A stretch of 59,332 bases of DNA from Bacteroidota bacterium (GTDB lineage: Bacteria > Bacteroidota > Bacteroidia > Chitinophagales > Chitinophagaceae): assembly GCA_030706685.1 (NCBI GenBank), contig JAUZOA010000024.1, positions 1 through 59,332 on the forward strand, read 5' to 3'. Within the stretch, counting starts at the first letter, position 1; the number at the start of each line of letters is the position of its first letter. This document shows, piece by piece, positions 1-9,033 of the stretch. The translations under genes and the position numbers were made by a program. Under the pieces are notes generated by a model. That model was not told the DNA's origin. It worked only from the letters and a program-made list of their open reading frames with translations, and ran no database searches.

Positions 1-41
1 CGGTTTTAAAAACTTCTATCATCAGGATAGCTGTTCATTGT

Positions 42-467
42 TTAATTGTTTTGATCATAACTTACCATCCACTGAATGCCGAACTTATCGGTGCACATTC
101 CGAAATAAGCGCCCCAGAACATTTTATCTAATGGCATGGTTACTTTACCCCCGGCAGATAATGCAGTGAATAGTTTTTTTGTTTCCTCTTCACTGTCTGC
201 ATTAATGGACAAATGAAAATTAGTTCCTGCGGATACTTTATGACCCATAGATTCCAGGGCGTCAGTAGCCATAAGAACGTTTCCTTTCCCGATGGGTAAA
301 GAAATATGCATTATTTTTTCTTTTAAATTTTGCGGGACCCTGTCAGCTTCGGGAGTGTCTTTGAAACGTTGCAGGGTAATAAATTCACCGCCGAATACTG
401 ATTTATAAAAATTAAAGGCCTCTTCGGTATTACCCGGGAAATTCAAATAAGGATTAACTGTTTTCAT
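42..467 (-). CDS. VOC family protein (PhnB-like)
   Basis: A 141-residue protein of the vicinal oxygen chelate superfamily, PhnB/3-demethylubiquinone-like branch. The N-terminus (VNPYLNFPGNTEEAFNFYKS) is the typical first beta-alpha module, and the end (KFGIQWMVSYD) is the closing strand with the GxxW element. These are small cytosolic proteins of mostly unknown substrate. It is the last gene of a five-gene minus-strand run with gaps of about 30-50 bp, so probably one transcript. It resembles the VOC protein at 1512-1934, suggesting an old duplication. Family call firm, substrate unknown. Confidence 0.85.
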   Translation of the reverse strand: MKTVNPYLNFPGNTEEAFNFYKSVFGGEFITLQRFKDTPEADRVPQNLKEKIMHISLPIGKGNVLMATDALESMGHKVSAGTNFHLSINADSEEETKKLFTALSAGGKVTMPLDKMFWGAYFGMCTDKFGIQWMVSYDQNN

Positions 468-497
468 TTTTTATTATTTAAGTTGTTATGAATTTTA

Positions 498-920
498 CTA
501 ATATTTTGCCGTTCCTTTTTTTGTTGCGGGTCCGTTTCCCTTTTTAGTGTCAGACTTTTTTTTATTCTCCATCATCCTGAATTTTACAATTTTAGTTATT
601 AAGTCAAACGGTATTGGCTTATCGAGTGGAAATTTTACAGTGCCTTTTGCTCCGTCATAAGCGGCTAATTCTTTTTTAAACGCTTCAACTCCTCTTCCCG
701 TAGGATAAAACCCAATATGGTTTTTCCATGCTGCAAAATATACGAGCATCCCGTTGTACTTGTAGGCAGGCATCCGGTAACTTATTACTTCCTCGGCTTC
801 AGGGGCGGCGTCTTTTATTGCCTGGCGAACTTTCTCAAATGTGTTGCGCACTTTTGCCGGAAGCGTCTTGATGTATTCGTCGACATTTTTTACCGGGGTA
901 GCTTTATTTATTGCTTGCAT
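498..920 (-). CDS. DUF1801 / YdhG-like protein
   Basis: A 140-residue DUF1801 protein. The N-terminus (VDEYIKTLPAKVRNTFEKVR) and the motif EEVISYRMPAYKYNGMLVYFA are characteristic of this family, which includes the frataxin-like Bacillus YdhG (Fra). The C-terminus is a lysine-rich tail (NKKKSDTKKGN and on), which may be disordered. It sits between a VOC gene and an SRPBCC gene with about 30-bp gaps. A role in iron handling is known only for the Bacillus relative and should not be assumed here. Confidence 0.85.
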   Translation of the reverse strand: MQAINKATPVKNVDEYIKTLPAKVRNTFEKVRQAIKDAAPEAEEVISYRMPAYKYNGMLVYFAAWKNHIGFYPTGRGVEAFKKELAAYDGAKGTVKFPLDKPIPFDLITKIVKFRMMENKKKSDTKKGNGPATKKGTAKY

Positions 921-949
921 AATGGTTGGGTTGAAATAAAAACGAATGA

Positions 950-1483
950 TTATTTTTCCAGGTTATTCTTCAGGTTTTCCAGGTTTGTTTGCATATCCTT
1001 TGACAAGAATTTATCCATCATAAAGTGCATGATATTCACGGGAAACCTGGTTTTTCCATAATACCGGTTGGTTACTATTGTTTGTGCCTCGCCAGATGAG
1101 GCTACCGTTGTAAGTGCATAACTGACTCCTTCAAAGGGTTTTTTGAAACGTATTTCTACCTCCATGCTTTCCCCGCCTGTCATCTTTATTATTTCCTGTT
1201 CGCCGATACCTACATTCTTATTGTCGCTTTCCCAGGCTGATTTGAATCCAACTGTTCCATCTGTGCCCGTATAAACAATTTTTATATGAGGATCTTTCAT
1301 TACCCAGACGCTGTAGCGTTCCTGGTTACGGATGATTTTCAGGTAATCAAATACCTGCTGTTTTGGTTTATGGATGGTTATTTGCTTTTCAATGCTAAAA
1401 TCTTTTTTACTTAATAACGCAATAAGCAACAGGAGGACGATTATACCTGCCAATACAAGTAAAATAGTCATTAAGATATTCAT
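950..1483 (-). CDS. Membrane-anchored SRPBCC family protein
   Basis: A 177-residue protein. Residues about 4-25 form one hydrophobic helix (ILMTILLVLAGIIVLLLLIALL), followed by a START/Bet v1-like fold beginning near IEKQITIHKPKQQVFDYLK, the usual opening of polyketide-cyclase/SRPBCC proteins, and a central FKSAWESD segment. The ligand is unknown. The helix would anchor the domain at the inner membrane. A second Met at residue 5 is an alternative start. It is co-oriented with VOC and DUF1801 genes at 28-30 bp spacing. Confidence 0.8.
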   Translation of the reverse strand: MNILMTILLVLAGIIVLLLLIALLSKKDFSIEKQITIHKPKQQVFDYLKIIRNQERYSVWVMKDPHIKIVYTGTDGTVGFKSAWESDNKNVGIGEQEIIKMTGGESMEVEIRFKKPFEGVSYALTTVASSGEAQTIVTNRYYGKTRFPVNIMHFMMDKFLSKDMQTNLENLKNNLEK

Positions 1484-1511
1484 TTTAGTTTTGTTTTAAT
1501 TAACAACCAGG

Positions 1512-1934
1512 TTAATTCGTTTTTTGATTTTTATCGTAATGAAGCAACCAATGATTGCCATATTTATCGGTAAGATCGCCAAATAACGCTCCCCAGAAGC
1601 TATTTTGCACCGGGTAGGTAGCCTTGCCTCCTGCGGAGAGTTTTTCATAGAACGTTCTTATTTCTTCTTCACTGCTGCAATTAAGCATCAGGGAGACCGA
1701 ATTGCCTTTTGTAAGGCCATCCTCGCTTACCATATCAGATCCCATCAATACCAAAGTGTCTTTTGTAAGAGTAGAATGTACAATACACTCTTTCATTTGC
1801 GGTGGCATTTTATCAGATAAAGGCGATTCGCCGATTGTCTGAAGTATTAGTTCCCCTCCCAGGCATTTTTTATAGAATGTCATGGCTTCACGGCAATTGC
1901 CGCTGAATGTCAGGTATGAATTAATCTGCGTCAT
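1512..1934 (-). CDS. VOC family protein (PhnB-like)
   Basis: A 140-residue VOC/PhnB-type protein opening with INSYLTFSGNCREAMTFYKK and ending with the KYGNHWLLHYDK strand. It shares layout and many positions with the VOC protein at 42-467, including the FWGA(L/Y)FG segment before the last strands, so the two are probably paralogues within one operon. No substrate can be read from the sequence. Confidence 0.85.
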   Translation of the reverse strand: MTQINSYLTFSGNCREAMTFYKKCLGGELILQTIGESPLSDKMPPQMKECIVHSTLTKDTLVLMGSDMVSEDGLTKGNSVSLMLNCSSEEEIRTFYEKLSAGGKATYPVQNSFWGALFGDLTDKYGNHWLLHYDKNQKTN

Positions 1935-1986
1935 GGACTTGTTTTATTCTTATGGAATTTTTAGTGAGTATTATTTTGATACTGCA

Positions 1987-2406
1987 TTATACTTTCGACG
2001 CATCCAGCCTTACCATGCACTTCACCTCATTCTTGCCGTTATACACTTCGAGGCAATAACCATTTTTATCAATACACGGGTCGGATAATAATTCACGGAA
2101 TGTCCGGCCAATTATTGTTTCATCCTTTCGCCAATCAATTAATGTTTTGCTTGTAAAGCTTCCCTTATTAATGGTAAAAATTTCACAACCCTGTTTTTCA
2201 GCCTCTCCTTCGAAGGCTTCTTCAGCAGCGGCTTTGTAAATGATAGCACCTTCCCGGTTGGGATAAGAGATACCAAAAAAATTCCTCCCCTCCATTGAAG
2301 GAAGCACTGAATGTAATTGATGATAGACTTCTGAAATTCCTTCCGGGAATGATGGAGCTGTTACACAAATGACGCTAATATCTTTTTCAAAATGATATGT
2401 TTCCAT
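1987..2406 (-). CDS. GyrI-like / AraC effector-binding-type small protein
   Basis: A 139-residue protein read from the Met at 2406 (METYHFEKDISV); a start at 2445 would add 13 Cys-rich residues that look non-native. The pattern, with a paired YH..LHSVLP segment, KAAAEEAFEGEAEK and a final YCLEVYNGKNEVKCMVRL strand, matches stand-alone GyrI-like/effector-binding domains common in Bacteroidota. These bind small molecules but lack a DNA-binding domain. It is probably the first gene of the minus-strand run and lies 115 bp from the divergent regulator at 2522. Confidence 0.65.
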   Translation of the reverse strand: METYHFEKDISVICVTAPSFPEGISEVYHQLHSVLPSMEGRNFFGISYPNREGAIIYKAAAEEAFEGEAEKQGCEIFTINKGSFTSKTLIDWRKDETIIGRTFRELLSDPCIDKNGYCLEVYNGKNEVKCMVRLDASKV

Positions 2407-2521
2407 AATCACTGTTTTTACAGGACAACACAAACATACAGTCATAATCGCTGATTAAAGGGCGGTAAAAACGTCAATTCAAGGGGTTGATTACGACAGC
2501 TAACTTATTTATCTTTATTAC

Positions 2522-3490
2522 ATGAAACATGTATCAATATTGGTTCCCGAAACGGCCGTAGTAGAAGCTATTGCTGATCCCCGGTATATGTTTGTGGCGG
2601 TCAACCAGTTTTTGGAGGCGGAAGGAAAACCCGCGCTATTTAAAGTTCAGTTAGTGGGTCTTTCAAAAGAAATAAAACTGGAAAACAGTTTATTCTCTGT
2701 TCATACTGATATGCTGTTGCAGGATATAAAAAAAACAGATCTTGTTTTTATACCTGCTTTGAGCGGGGATATGAACAAAGCACTGGAGTTAAATAAAGAA
2801 CTTATTCCCTGGATCATTGACCAATATAAAAATGGCGCCGAGGTAGCTTCTCTTTGCATAGGGGCATTCTTACTGGCATCAACAGGATTGCTGGATGGTA
2901 AGAAATGTTCTACACACTGGAATTCGGCCAACCAGTTCAGAAATATGTTTCCCGATGTCGAGCTTGTTGATGGCAGTATCATTACCGAAGAAAATGGTTT
3001 GTATTCGAGTGGGGGAGCCAACTCATACTGGAATTTACTTTTATATTTAGTTGAAAAATATACTAACCGCGAAACCGCTATCAAAGCCTCCAAATTTTTT
3101 GCCATTGACATTGCACGAAATAGCCAATCATCATTCATCATGTTTAAAGGCCAGCGGGAGCACGAAGATGATGCCATCAAAAAAGCACAGGACTTTATTG
3201 AACAAAATTTCCAGGAAAAGATTACAGTTGATCAGTTGGCAGATACATTTGCCATGGGCCGGAGAAGTTTTGAACGCCGCTTTAAAAAAGCTACCAGCAA
3301 TACGGTTGTTGAATATATTCAGCGGGTAAAAATGGAAGCAGCCAAACGAAGCTTTGAATCGAGCAGAAAAAATATCAACGAAGTAATGTTTGATGTTGGA
3401 TATACCGATACCAAAGCATTCAGGTCTACATTCAAAAAAATTACAGGACTAACTCCTGTTGAATACAGGAATAAATATAATAAGCTGTAA
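2522..3490 (+). CDS. GlxA-type AraC family transcriptional regulator
   Basis: A 322-residue two-domain regulator. Residues about 1-190 form a DJ-1/PfpI-like domain with the nucleophile-elbow Cys near residue 112 (ASLCIGAFLLASTGLLDG). The C-terminal 100 residues are an AraC HTH pair (ITVDQLADTFAMGRRSFERR, then INEVMFDVGYTDTKAFRSTF). Such proteins regulate small-molecule or stress responses. It is divergent from the VOC/DUF1801/SRPBCC run, so that run is a plausible target. The ATG at 2522 gives the normal family N-terminus (MKHVSILVPETAV). Confidence 0.9.
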   Translation: MKHVSILVPETAVVEAIADPRYMFVAVNQFLEAEGKPALFKVQLVGLSKEIKLENSLFSVHTDMLLQDIKKTDLVFIPALSGDMNKALELNKELIPWIIDQYKNGAEVASLCIGAFLLASTGLLDGKKCSTHWNSANQFRNMFPDVELVDGSIITEENGLYSSGGANSYWNLLLYLVEKYTNRETAIKASKFFAIDIARNSQSSFIMFKGQREHEDDAIKKAQDFIEQNFQEKITVDQLADTFAMGRRSFERRFKKATSNTVVEYIQRVKMEAAKRSFESSRKNINEVMFDVGYTDTKAFRSTFKKITGLTPVEYRNKYNKL

Positions 3491-4428
3491 TAGTCAGAAC
3501 TCAATCTTACGGGCACTGCCAGGTAAGTTTAAACCAATCGTACAATTTTGACCTTTGATATCTTCCTGTAAATAGTAAACCGTACTGGTACGGGGTGCTT
3601 CGCAGAAAATATATTTTTTTATAAAAGTGCTTTTTTTGAGTCATCATTTCCCTGCCGCTACATCAATTTTCTTCATTCCCCGGCAGGTAGTGGTCATGCC
3701 TCCCGCGTCAGCATAACAATATCCGGTCAATTAGTTACAGCGTAAAAGCCTCTTTGCTACCTCTTTGCCTCCTCGATTCTACCTTGATTTCACCTTGTTT
3801 CTCCTCGAATTTCGAGGAGGCAAAGAGGCCCCATCGAGGCTCCATCGAGGAGGCAAAGAGGTAAATTCGAGGAGAAATGGACGTTCGTCCCGGGAATAGA
3901 GATACTCCGTCCCAGGTTCCGGAGGACCCCGTCCCATTTTCGGGCAAACGGCCCGGGATGGGTATTACATTTGTTCCGTCACTGCCGAAGGAGTTTTCGC
4001 TCGGGATTACCGGGAAGAGCGAACCCGGAAACCCTCTCCCTGGCAGCGACAGCTTCGATCTTTGAAATTCATCATAAATTATAGAACAGCACATGCCAAT
4101 CCTGGTAGCATAACAGGCAAATTCAAAGGGGCTCTCGTATTTCGCAGATGAGGGGCAAGACACTAGTGGCTAAAGCGACCTAAAAGCAGGGATGGACTGC
4201 ACGGGAGGAAACAGAGGAAAGATTCCTGCTTGCTTCACGATATGCAAGGGCAATGATACCGCTGCACTAAGACGCCGTCACCCCTTTTCAACTGAGGCTA
4301 TTTGTCCGATTAAATACTAAGTTTTACAAAATAAGCAGGCGGTGGTGGTATAATGTTGTCAGCTTTAATATATTCTTCCCTAAGATATAGCCGTTACTTA
4401 TTACAGTTGGCAACATTTGGTGATAACT
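3491..4428. repeat. Gene-free block with nested inverted repeats
   Basis: No convincing gene in 938 bp; the open frames here lack family signal. Direct reading shows a 7-bp hairpin (3651-3657 with 3681-3687), a perfect 19-bp inverted repeat (3759-3777 with 3844-3862), a perfect 15-bp inverted repeat inside it (3798-3812 with 3863-3877), an 8-bp palindrome with a 3-nt loop (3801-3819), and an extra copy of the core GAGGCAAAGAGG at 3817-3828. A G/C-rich stretch with shorter inverted repeats follows (3885-4060). Beyond 4080 I see no clear structure, though 4160-4310 could hold a structured RNA. Confidence 0.7.
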
Positions 4429-5235
4429 CTAGTTACTAAACCTGAACCTGGTACCGGAGCCTCCATTATTCTTTTGCATCTCATCCATCATTTTAGAAAC
4501 TTCTGTACGGAACTCTTCCCGGGTATAATGTTTTTTACCTGTGGGTTCCTTTATTAAAGCCAGGTCGGCTTTTTCGGAGATACTGGTGGCTTTATATGTT
4601 TGCCGGCCATTTGAAATGTCCATTTCCAGAATTAAACCGGGAAGTTGTCCCTGGTACTCTGCCGGCCCTGCAGAGACAGGAATGTCGCTGGCGAACCAGG
4701 CAATAACAGCAGAAGTATCCTCCACTTCTTTTCTTTCCGCTACCCCGTTGTTCATATTCATTTGCATCCGCTTAGTGACCTGTGTGGTTGTCGCCTTCAT
4801 ACAATTATGATTTAAAATCATTTTGGTTTCCCCGGTCATCTTCCATTTCAACTGACTGATGCTGTCATCAATAATAAATTTTTTGTCAAACATTTCCCGT
4901 TGTTCTGTTTTTTTACGGGTATCAAAATTGTCATATAATACATCGTCAGTCCCCGTGCCGATCATCTTTATTTGTAAGCCGGAATTATTAAGACCTCCGC
5001 CGTCATCTTCCATTTCCTTTTCAGCCTGTTTCCATAATGATTGATTATTGCCGAAGACCAGTTCGAAATTGTCTGTTCTCGTTTTGGGAAGCATATTCTG
5101 GAGAGCTTCGTTATCGCCGCTAATATGAATCTGCATCTGCATGACACGCTCATAAGTAACCTTGCCTTGTTTTTGCTGAGCTTGTACAAAAGTTACAGTC
5201 AAAAATGTGCAGCCGGCAATCAGTATTTTCTTCAT
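4429..5235 (-). CDS. GLPGLI family protein
   Basis: A 268-residue exported protein. Residues 1-19 are a signal peptide (KKILIAGCTFLTVTFVQAQ). The family-defining motif appears near residue 200 as GQLPGLILEM, preceded by a TAVIAWFASDIPVSAGP-type segment. GLPGLI proteins are Bacteroidota-restricted periplasmic or outer-membrane-associated proteins of unknown function, often found near outer membrane barrels. It is divergent from the histidine kinase gene at 5373, separated by 137 bp. Confidence 0.9.
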   Translation of the reverse strand: MKKILIAGCTFLTVTFVQAQQKQGKVTYERVMQMQIHISGDNEALQNMLPKTRTDNFELVFGNNQSLWKQAEKEMEDDGGGLNNSGLQIKMIGTGTDDVLYDNFDTRKKTEQREMFDKKFIIDDSISQLKWKMTGETKMILNHNCMKATTTQVTKRMQMNMNNGVAERKEVEDTSAVIAWFASDIPVSAGPAEYQGQLPGLILEMDISNGRQTYKATSISEKADLALIKEPTGKKHYTREEFRTEVSKMMDEMQKNNGGSGTRFRFSN

Positions 5236-5347
5236 AATTGTTTAATTTGTATCAAAGCTAAAATAGCAGCCGGGTAAGATAAGTTAAGCCACCTTTCATT
5301 AAGGTTAATAAAGGTTAAAGGCGCCAAAAAAGCACCAAACAGTGAGG

Positions 5348-5355
5348 TACATTTG
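5348..5355 (+). promoter_or_regulatory. -7 element TACATTTG upstream of histidine kinase
   Basis: TACATTTG fits TAnnTTTG, 17 bp before the kinase ATG. No TTTG lies at the usual 19-21 nt spacing upstream, so only half of the consensus is seen. Confidence 0.35.
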
Positions 5356-5372
5356 TACCGGAATCAACAAGT

Positions 5373-7160
5373 ATGAAAAAACTCCGCTGGATGGCAGTAT
5401 TAATGGGGATCACTATCCTGGGCATTACCGGGTTCCAGGGTTATTGGCTCAGGAATAACTATGACCGGGAGAAGCAAAACCTCGAAATAAAGACCAATGT
5501 TGATTTTCGGGAGACTATCTTAAAACTCCAATCATATAAATTAAAACTGGAAAAGGTAAACATCCAGCTAGACTCATTAGCCATGCCGGCAAAAGCCAAT
5601 GTAGTAGTGAGGCCGGGAAGGAAAAAAGGCCTGCCGGATTCAATTTTTCGGAAAGGAAAAGAAATGCCGATTACAATCATGAACCTGCTTGAGGAAAAAA
5701 TGAGAGAGGCGGGTGATAGTGGAATAAGCAAGGCTTTTATTATTTCCGGAAATGAAGCTTTTGCAAGAAAACTTTACTACGATTCTTTAAAGCGAATTCA
5801 TGGCGGAGCTTTTGGAAGCAGAATGGAGACCCTGGATATTACCTCCGATTCTTTGCATGATCCCGGGATGATCCGCCAGGTACAAATGAATGGAGAAAAG
5901 AGCGGGGACAGAATGATAACTATAAATTACGGGCACAAAAAGGGGCAGAAAGGAAAACCCGATTCAGTATCAATAAATACGTCTGACGGAATTTTTATAG
6001 AAAAACATGACCAGGGTATTCCACCTGAAAATTTATTCGAACAAAAGATCCCGTCAGAAATGCAGAGAAATGGCATCGTCCGTTTTTTATATAATGTGGA
6101 TTCACTCACACTGAAAGATTCTGTCACTATAAAGGAAATTACCAATGCTTATTCCGCAAAACTGAAAGAAAATAAAATGAATAGCCTCTCTTTTGCGGTA
6201 AGCAGGTTAGACAGCAGCCATACTAATTCACAGGGCCCGAATGAAGTGACGATCGGGTTTGCAAAACCTTTGGTTTACCGGCTTTCCCTGGAGAATGAAA
6301 TGAGCTATCTTTTAAAAAGACTAACATTACCCCTATTGTTTTCACTCTTCCTGGTAGGCATTACCATAGTATCCTTTGTAGTGTTGTACCGAAACCTGGT
6401 AAGGCAGCGACGGCTGGCAGAGTTAAAAAATGATTTTATCAGTAATATTACTCATGAATTAAAAACCCCTATAGCCACCGTCGGCGTGGCCATAGAAGCG
6501 CTGCAAAATTTCAATGCCATTCATGACCCTCAGCGAACCAAAGAGTATCTTGATATTTCGCAGAATGAATTGCAGCGCTTAAGTTTACTGGTTGATAAAG
6601 TATTGAAGCTTTCCATGTTTGAGAAAAAGGAGATAGAGCTGAAGAAAGAACAATTTGACTGCAAACAACTTGCAGAAGAAGTCATGAGCAGCATGCGATT
6701 GCAGTTTGAAAAATACCGTGCGAAGGTAAAACTGCACACAGAAGGGGATAATTTCATGGTAGAGGCGGATAAGCTGCATATTACAAGCGTTATTTATAAC
6801 CTGCTGGATAATGCATTAAAGTATAGCCGGGAAAACCCGGTAATTGATGTCCGGATAATATCCCAACCCGAATTTCTTGAGTTCAGCGTGCATGATAATG
6901 GGATAGGTATTGCACCTGCTTATAAGGAAAAGATATTTGACAAATTTTTCCGCGTGCCCACAGGAGATAAGCATAATATTAAAGGATATGGGCTGGGGCT
7001 GAGTTACGTGTCAGAGGTGATAAAAAGACACCACGGTTATGTCTCCGTGGAAAGTGAACCGGGAAATGGCAGTACTTTTACAGCCAGGTTCCCCTATAAG
7101 GAAGTGCCGATAGCCAGGTTTGACAGTAAGCGAAGTATCCGAAAAAGGAAGTTTCTATGA
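5373..7160 (+). CDS. Sensor histidine kinase
   Basis: A 595-residue inner-membrane kinase. TM1 is at about 5-25, then a long periplasmic region of about 270 residues without a domain I recognise, TM2 at about 310-335, and the cytoplasmic HisKA/HATPase_c core. H361 lies in ITHELKTP, the N box is YNLLDNALKYS, and the G boxes are DNGIGI and GYGLGLSYV. It overlaps the response regulator by 4 bp (ATGA), so the two are translationally coupled. The periplasmic sensor suggests an envelope signal, unidentified. The GLPGLI gene lies divergently beside it. Confidence 0.92.
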   Translation: MKKLRWMAVLMGITILGITGFQGYWLRNNYDREKQNLEIKTNVDFRETILKLQSYKLKLEKVNIQLDSLAMPAKANVVVRPGRKKGLPDSIFRKGKEMPITIMNLLEEKMREAGDSGISKAFIISGNEAFARKLYYDSLKRIHGGAFGSRMETLDITSDSLHDPGMIRQVQMNGEKSGDRMITINYGHKKGQKGKPDSVSINTSDGIFIEKHDQGIPPENLFEQKIPSEMQRNGIVRFLYNVDSLTLKDSVTIKEITNAYSAKLKENKMNSLSFAVSRLDSSHTNSQGPNEVTIGFAKPLVYRLSLENEMSYLLKRLTLPLLFSLFLVGITIVSFVVLYRNLVRQRRLAELKNDFISNITHELKTPIATVGVAIEALQNFNAIHDPQRTKEYLDISQNELQRLSLLVDKVLKLSMFEKKEIELKKEQFDCKQLAEEVMSSMRLQFEKYRAKVKLHTEGDNFMVEADKLHITSVIYNLLDNALKYSRENPVIDVRIISQPEFLEFSVHDNGIGIAPAYKEKIFDKFFRVPTGDKHNIKGYGLGLSYVSEVIKRHHGYVSVESEPGNGSTFTARFPYKEVPIARFDSKRSIRKRKFL

Positions 7161-7843
7161 GTATTAAAGTTTTATATGTCGAAGATGAACTGTTCCTGGG
7201 AAAAATAGTTAAGGAAAGCCTGGAGAGCCGGGGCTTTGAAGTGATCATGGAAGCCGATGGGGCCAAAGCGACAGATCTTTTTAAAAAATCCGCTCCCGAT
7301 ATCTGTGTACTGGATATTATGCTCCCCAACAAAGACGGTTTTACTATCGCCGATGAGATAAGGGAACTTAATGAAGATGTTCCTATTATTTTTCTTACAG
7401 CAAAGACACAAACGCAGGACGTGGTAAAAGGATTCACTCTTGGCGCGAATGATTATATCCGTAAGCCATTCAGCATGGAAGAACTGATCGTTCGGATACA
7501 AAGCCAGTTGAAAAATAAATCCGGGGGTTCTCAAAAGATCAGTAGCGAGAATGTGATTATTGGCAAATACAATTTCCAAATCAACCGGCAAGTGCTCAGC
7601 TCGGGGAAGGAGGACCGCAAACTTTCATTCCGCGAAAGCGAACTACTCAAGATATTATACGAGAACAGGGAAAAGATCATTGATCGCAAAGATATTCTCA
7701 ACCTGCTCTGGGGCAATGATTCGTTCTTCAATTCCCGCAACCTCGATGTCTATATCACCAAACTCCGCAGTTATTTAAAGGAAGACCCTGCCCTGGAAAT
7801 TATTACGATTAAGGGAATCGGGTATCGTTTTGTAGTGGCGTAG
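7157..7843 (+). CDS. OmpR-family response regulator
   Basis: A 228-residue DNA-binding response regulator, partner of the kinase at 5373. Its receiver domain has the phospho-acceptor D53 (CVLDIMLPNKDG), the conserved Thr (FLTAKTQ) and Lys (YIRKPFSMEELI). The C-terminal winged helix carries the FRESELLKILYEN and NLDVYITKLRSYL helices and ends in the typical IKGIGYRF hairpin. Targets are not evident; nearby candidates are the GLPGLI gene and nagA. Confidence 0.93.
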   Translation: MSIKVLYVEDELFLGKIVKESLESRGFEVIMEADGAKATDLFKKSAPDICVLDIMLPNKDGFTIADEIRELNEDVPIIFLTAKTQTQDVVKGFTLGANDYIRKPFSMEELIVRIQSQLKNKSGGSQKISSENVIIGKYNFQINRQVLSSGKEDRKLSFRESELLKILYENREKIIDRKDILNLLWGNDSFFNSRNLDVYITKLRSYLKEDPALEIITIKGIGYRFVVA

Positions 7844-7887
7844 GGTTATCAGCCTTTAATATATCCTTCACAATACCAATCAGGAAC

Positions 7888-9033
7888 TTGCTAAGGTTGA
7901 CAACCCTTATTTTTACAACAAATTATCTCTTGCCCCGGCTACAAGCATATTCTGCTGACCGAATCTTTACCGGTGATACCTGGTTGAAAGATCATACAGT
8001 TATAATTGATAAAGGAATAATTGCCGGTGTGGTCCCATCCTCATCATTGAAAGAAAGCCGGGCGATTGAACAGTTTCCCGGTTATTTTCTGGCACCCGCG
8101 TTTATTGACTTACAGATATATGGCGCTTATGGAAAATTGCTGGCTGTTTACCCGGAGGCGGATTCATTATTTAAACTGAATGAATATTGTAATAAGGGAG
8201 GAGCAGCCTTTTGTTTGCCTGCTGTTGCTACCAATAGCTACGAGGTGTTTAACAAATGCATTGATGCCGTAAAAGATTATTGGAGCAAAGGAGGTAAAGG
8301 TATTTTGGGCCTGCACATCGAAGGGCCCTGGATAAACCCGGTCAAAAGAGGGGCGCATATTGAATCGCTTATACATTCACCCTCTGTAAAACAGGTTGCC
8401 GAATTACTGAATTACGGGAAAGGAGCCATTAAAATGATAACGCTGGCCCCTGAAATTTGCAGTAAAGAGATAACGGATATTATTCTTTCGCATAATATTA
8501 TTATTTCAGCAGGGCATAGCAATGCGAGCTATGAAGAAGCTATGAATGGTTTTGCAAACGGCATTAAGATGGTTACGCATTTATATAATGCCATGAGCCC
8601 TTTACAGCATCGCGAACCGGGATTGACCGGCGCTGCCCTTGACCATAGTAAAGTGATGGCAAGCATTATTCCTGATGGCTATCACGTAAACTATGCGGCA
8701 ATAAGAATAGCCAAAAAAGTAATGCGGGAAAGATTGTTTGTGATCACGGATGCGGTAACAGAAACTACGGAAGGTTATTATCCTCATGAACTGGAAGGTG
8801 CTAAATATGTAGCATCAGGCATTCTCAGCGGATCAGCATTGACGATGAATAAAGCGCTTAAAAACCTAATTGATCATTGCGGAATTGAATGGGATGAAGC
8901 ATTGCGAATGTGCAGCCTTTACCCTGCCAGGGCTCTTGGAATGGAAAAGGAACTGGGAAAAATCGAAAAAGGCTATAAAGCGGCTATAGTGGTTATAAAC
9001 GAAAGGACGGAAGTAAATAAAATAATTTCATAG
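7888..9033 (+). CDS. nagA: N-acetylglucosamine-6-phosphate deacetylase
   Basis: NagA removes the acetyl group from GlcNAc-6-phosphate in amino-sugar catabolism and peptidoglycan recycling. Amidohydrolase landmarks are clear: HIEGPWINPVKRGAH, ISAGHSNASYEEA, VTHLYNAMSPLQHREPG and the catalytic Asp in VITDAVTE, with a closing ALGMEKELGKIEKGYKA. Length (about 370-381) is normal. No ATG precedes the conserved SADRIFTG strand: the frame offers only TTG codons (7888, or 7930 just before it), so an alternative start is likely. It lies 45 bp after the response regulator and no other amino-sugar genes are adjacent. Confidence 0.9.
   Translation: MLRLTTLIFTTNYLLPRLQAYSADRIFTGDTWLKDHTVIIDKGIIAGVVPSSSLKESRAIEQFPGYFLAPAFIDLQIYGAYGKLLAVYPEADSLFKLNEYCNKGGAAFCLPAVATNSYEVFNKCIDAVKDYWSKGGKGILGLHIEGPWINPVKRGAHIESLIHSPSVKQVAELLNYGKGAIKMITLAPEICSKEITDIILSHNIIISAGHSNASYEEAMNGFANGIKMVTHLYNAMSPLQHREPGLTGAALDHSKVMASIIPDGYHVNYAAIRIAKKVMRERLFVITDAVTETTEGYYPHELEGAKYVASGILSGSALTMNKALKNLIDHCGIEWDEALRMCSLYPARALGMEKELGKIEKGYKAAIVVINERTEVNKIIS

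Noticed and set aside
3740-3880. CRISPR array
   Set aside because: Repeats are inverted, overlapping and unevenly spaced, with no unique spacers of equal length and no cas genes.
3735-4163. A 142-codon minus-strand frame in the repeat block
   Set aside because: Its sequence is dictated by the inverted repeats and G/C-rich words; no signal peptide, domain or family pattern is seen.
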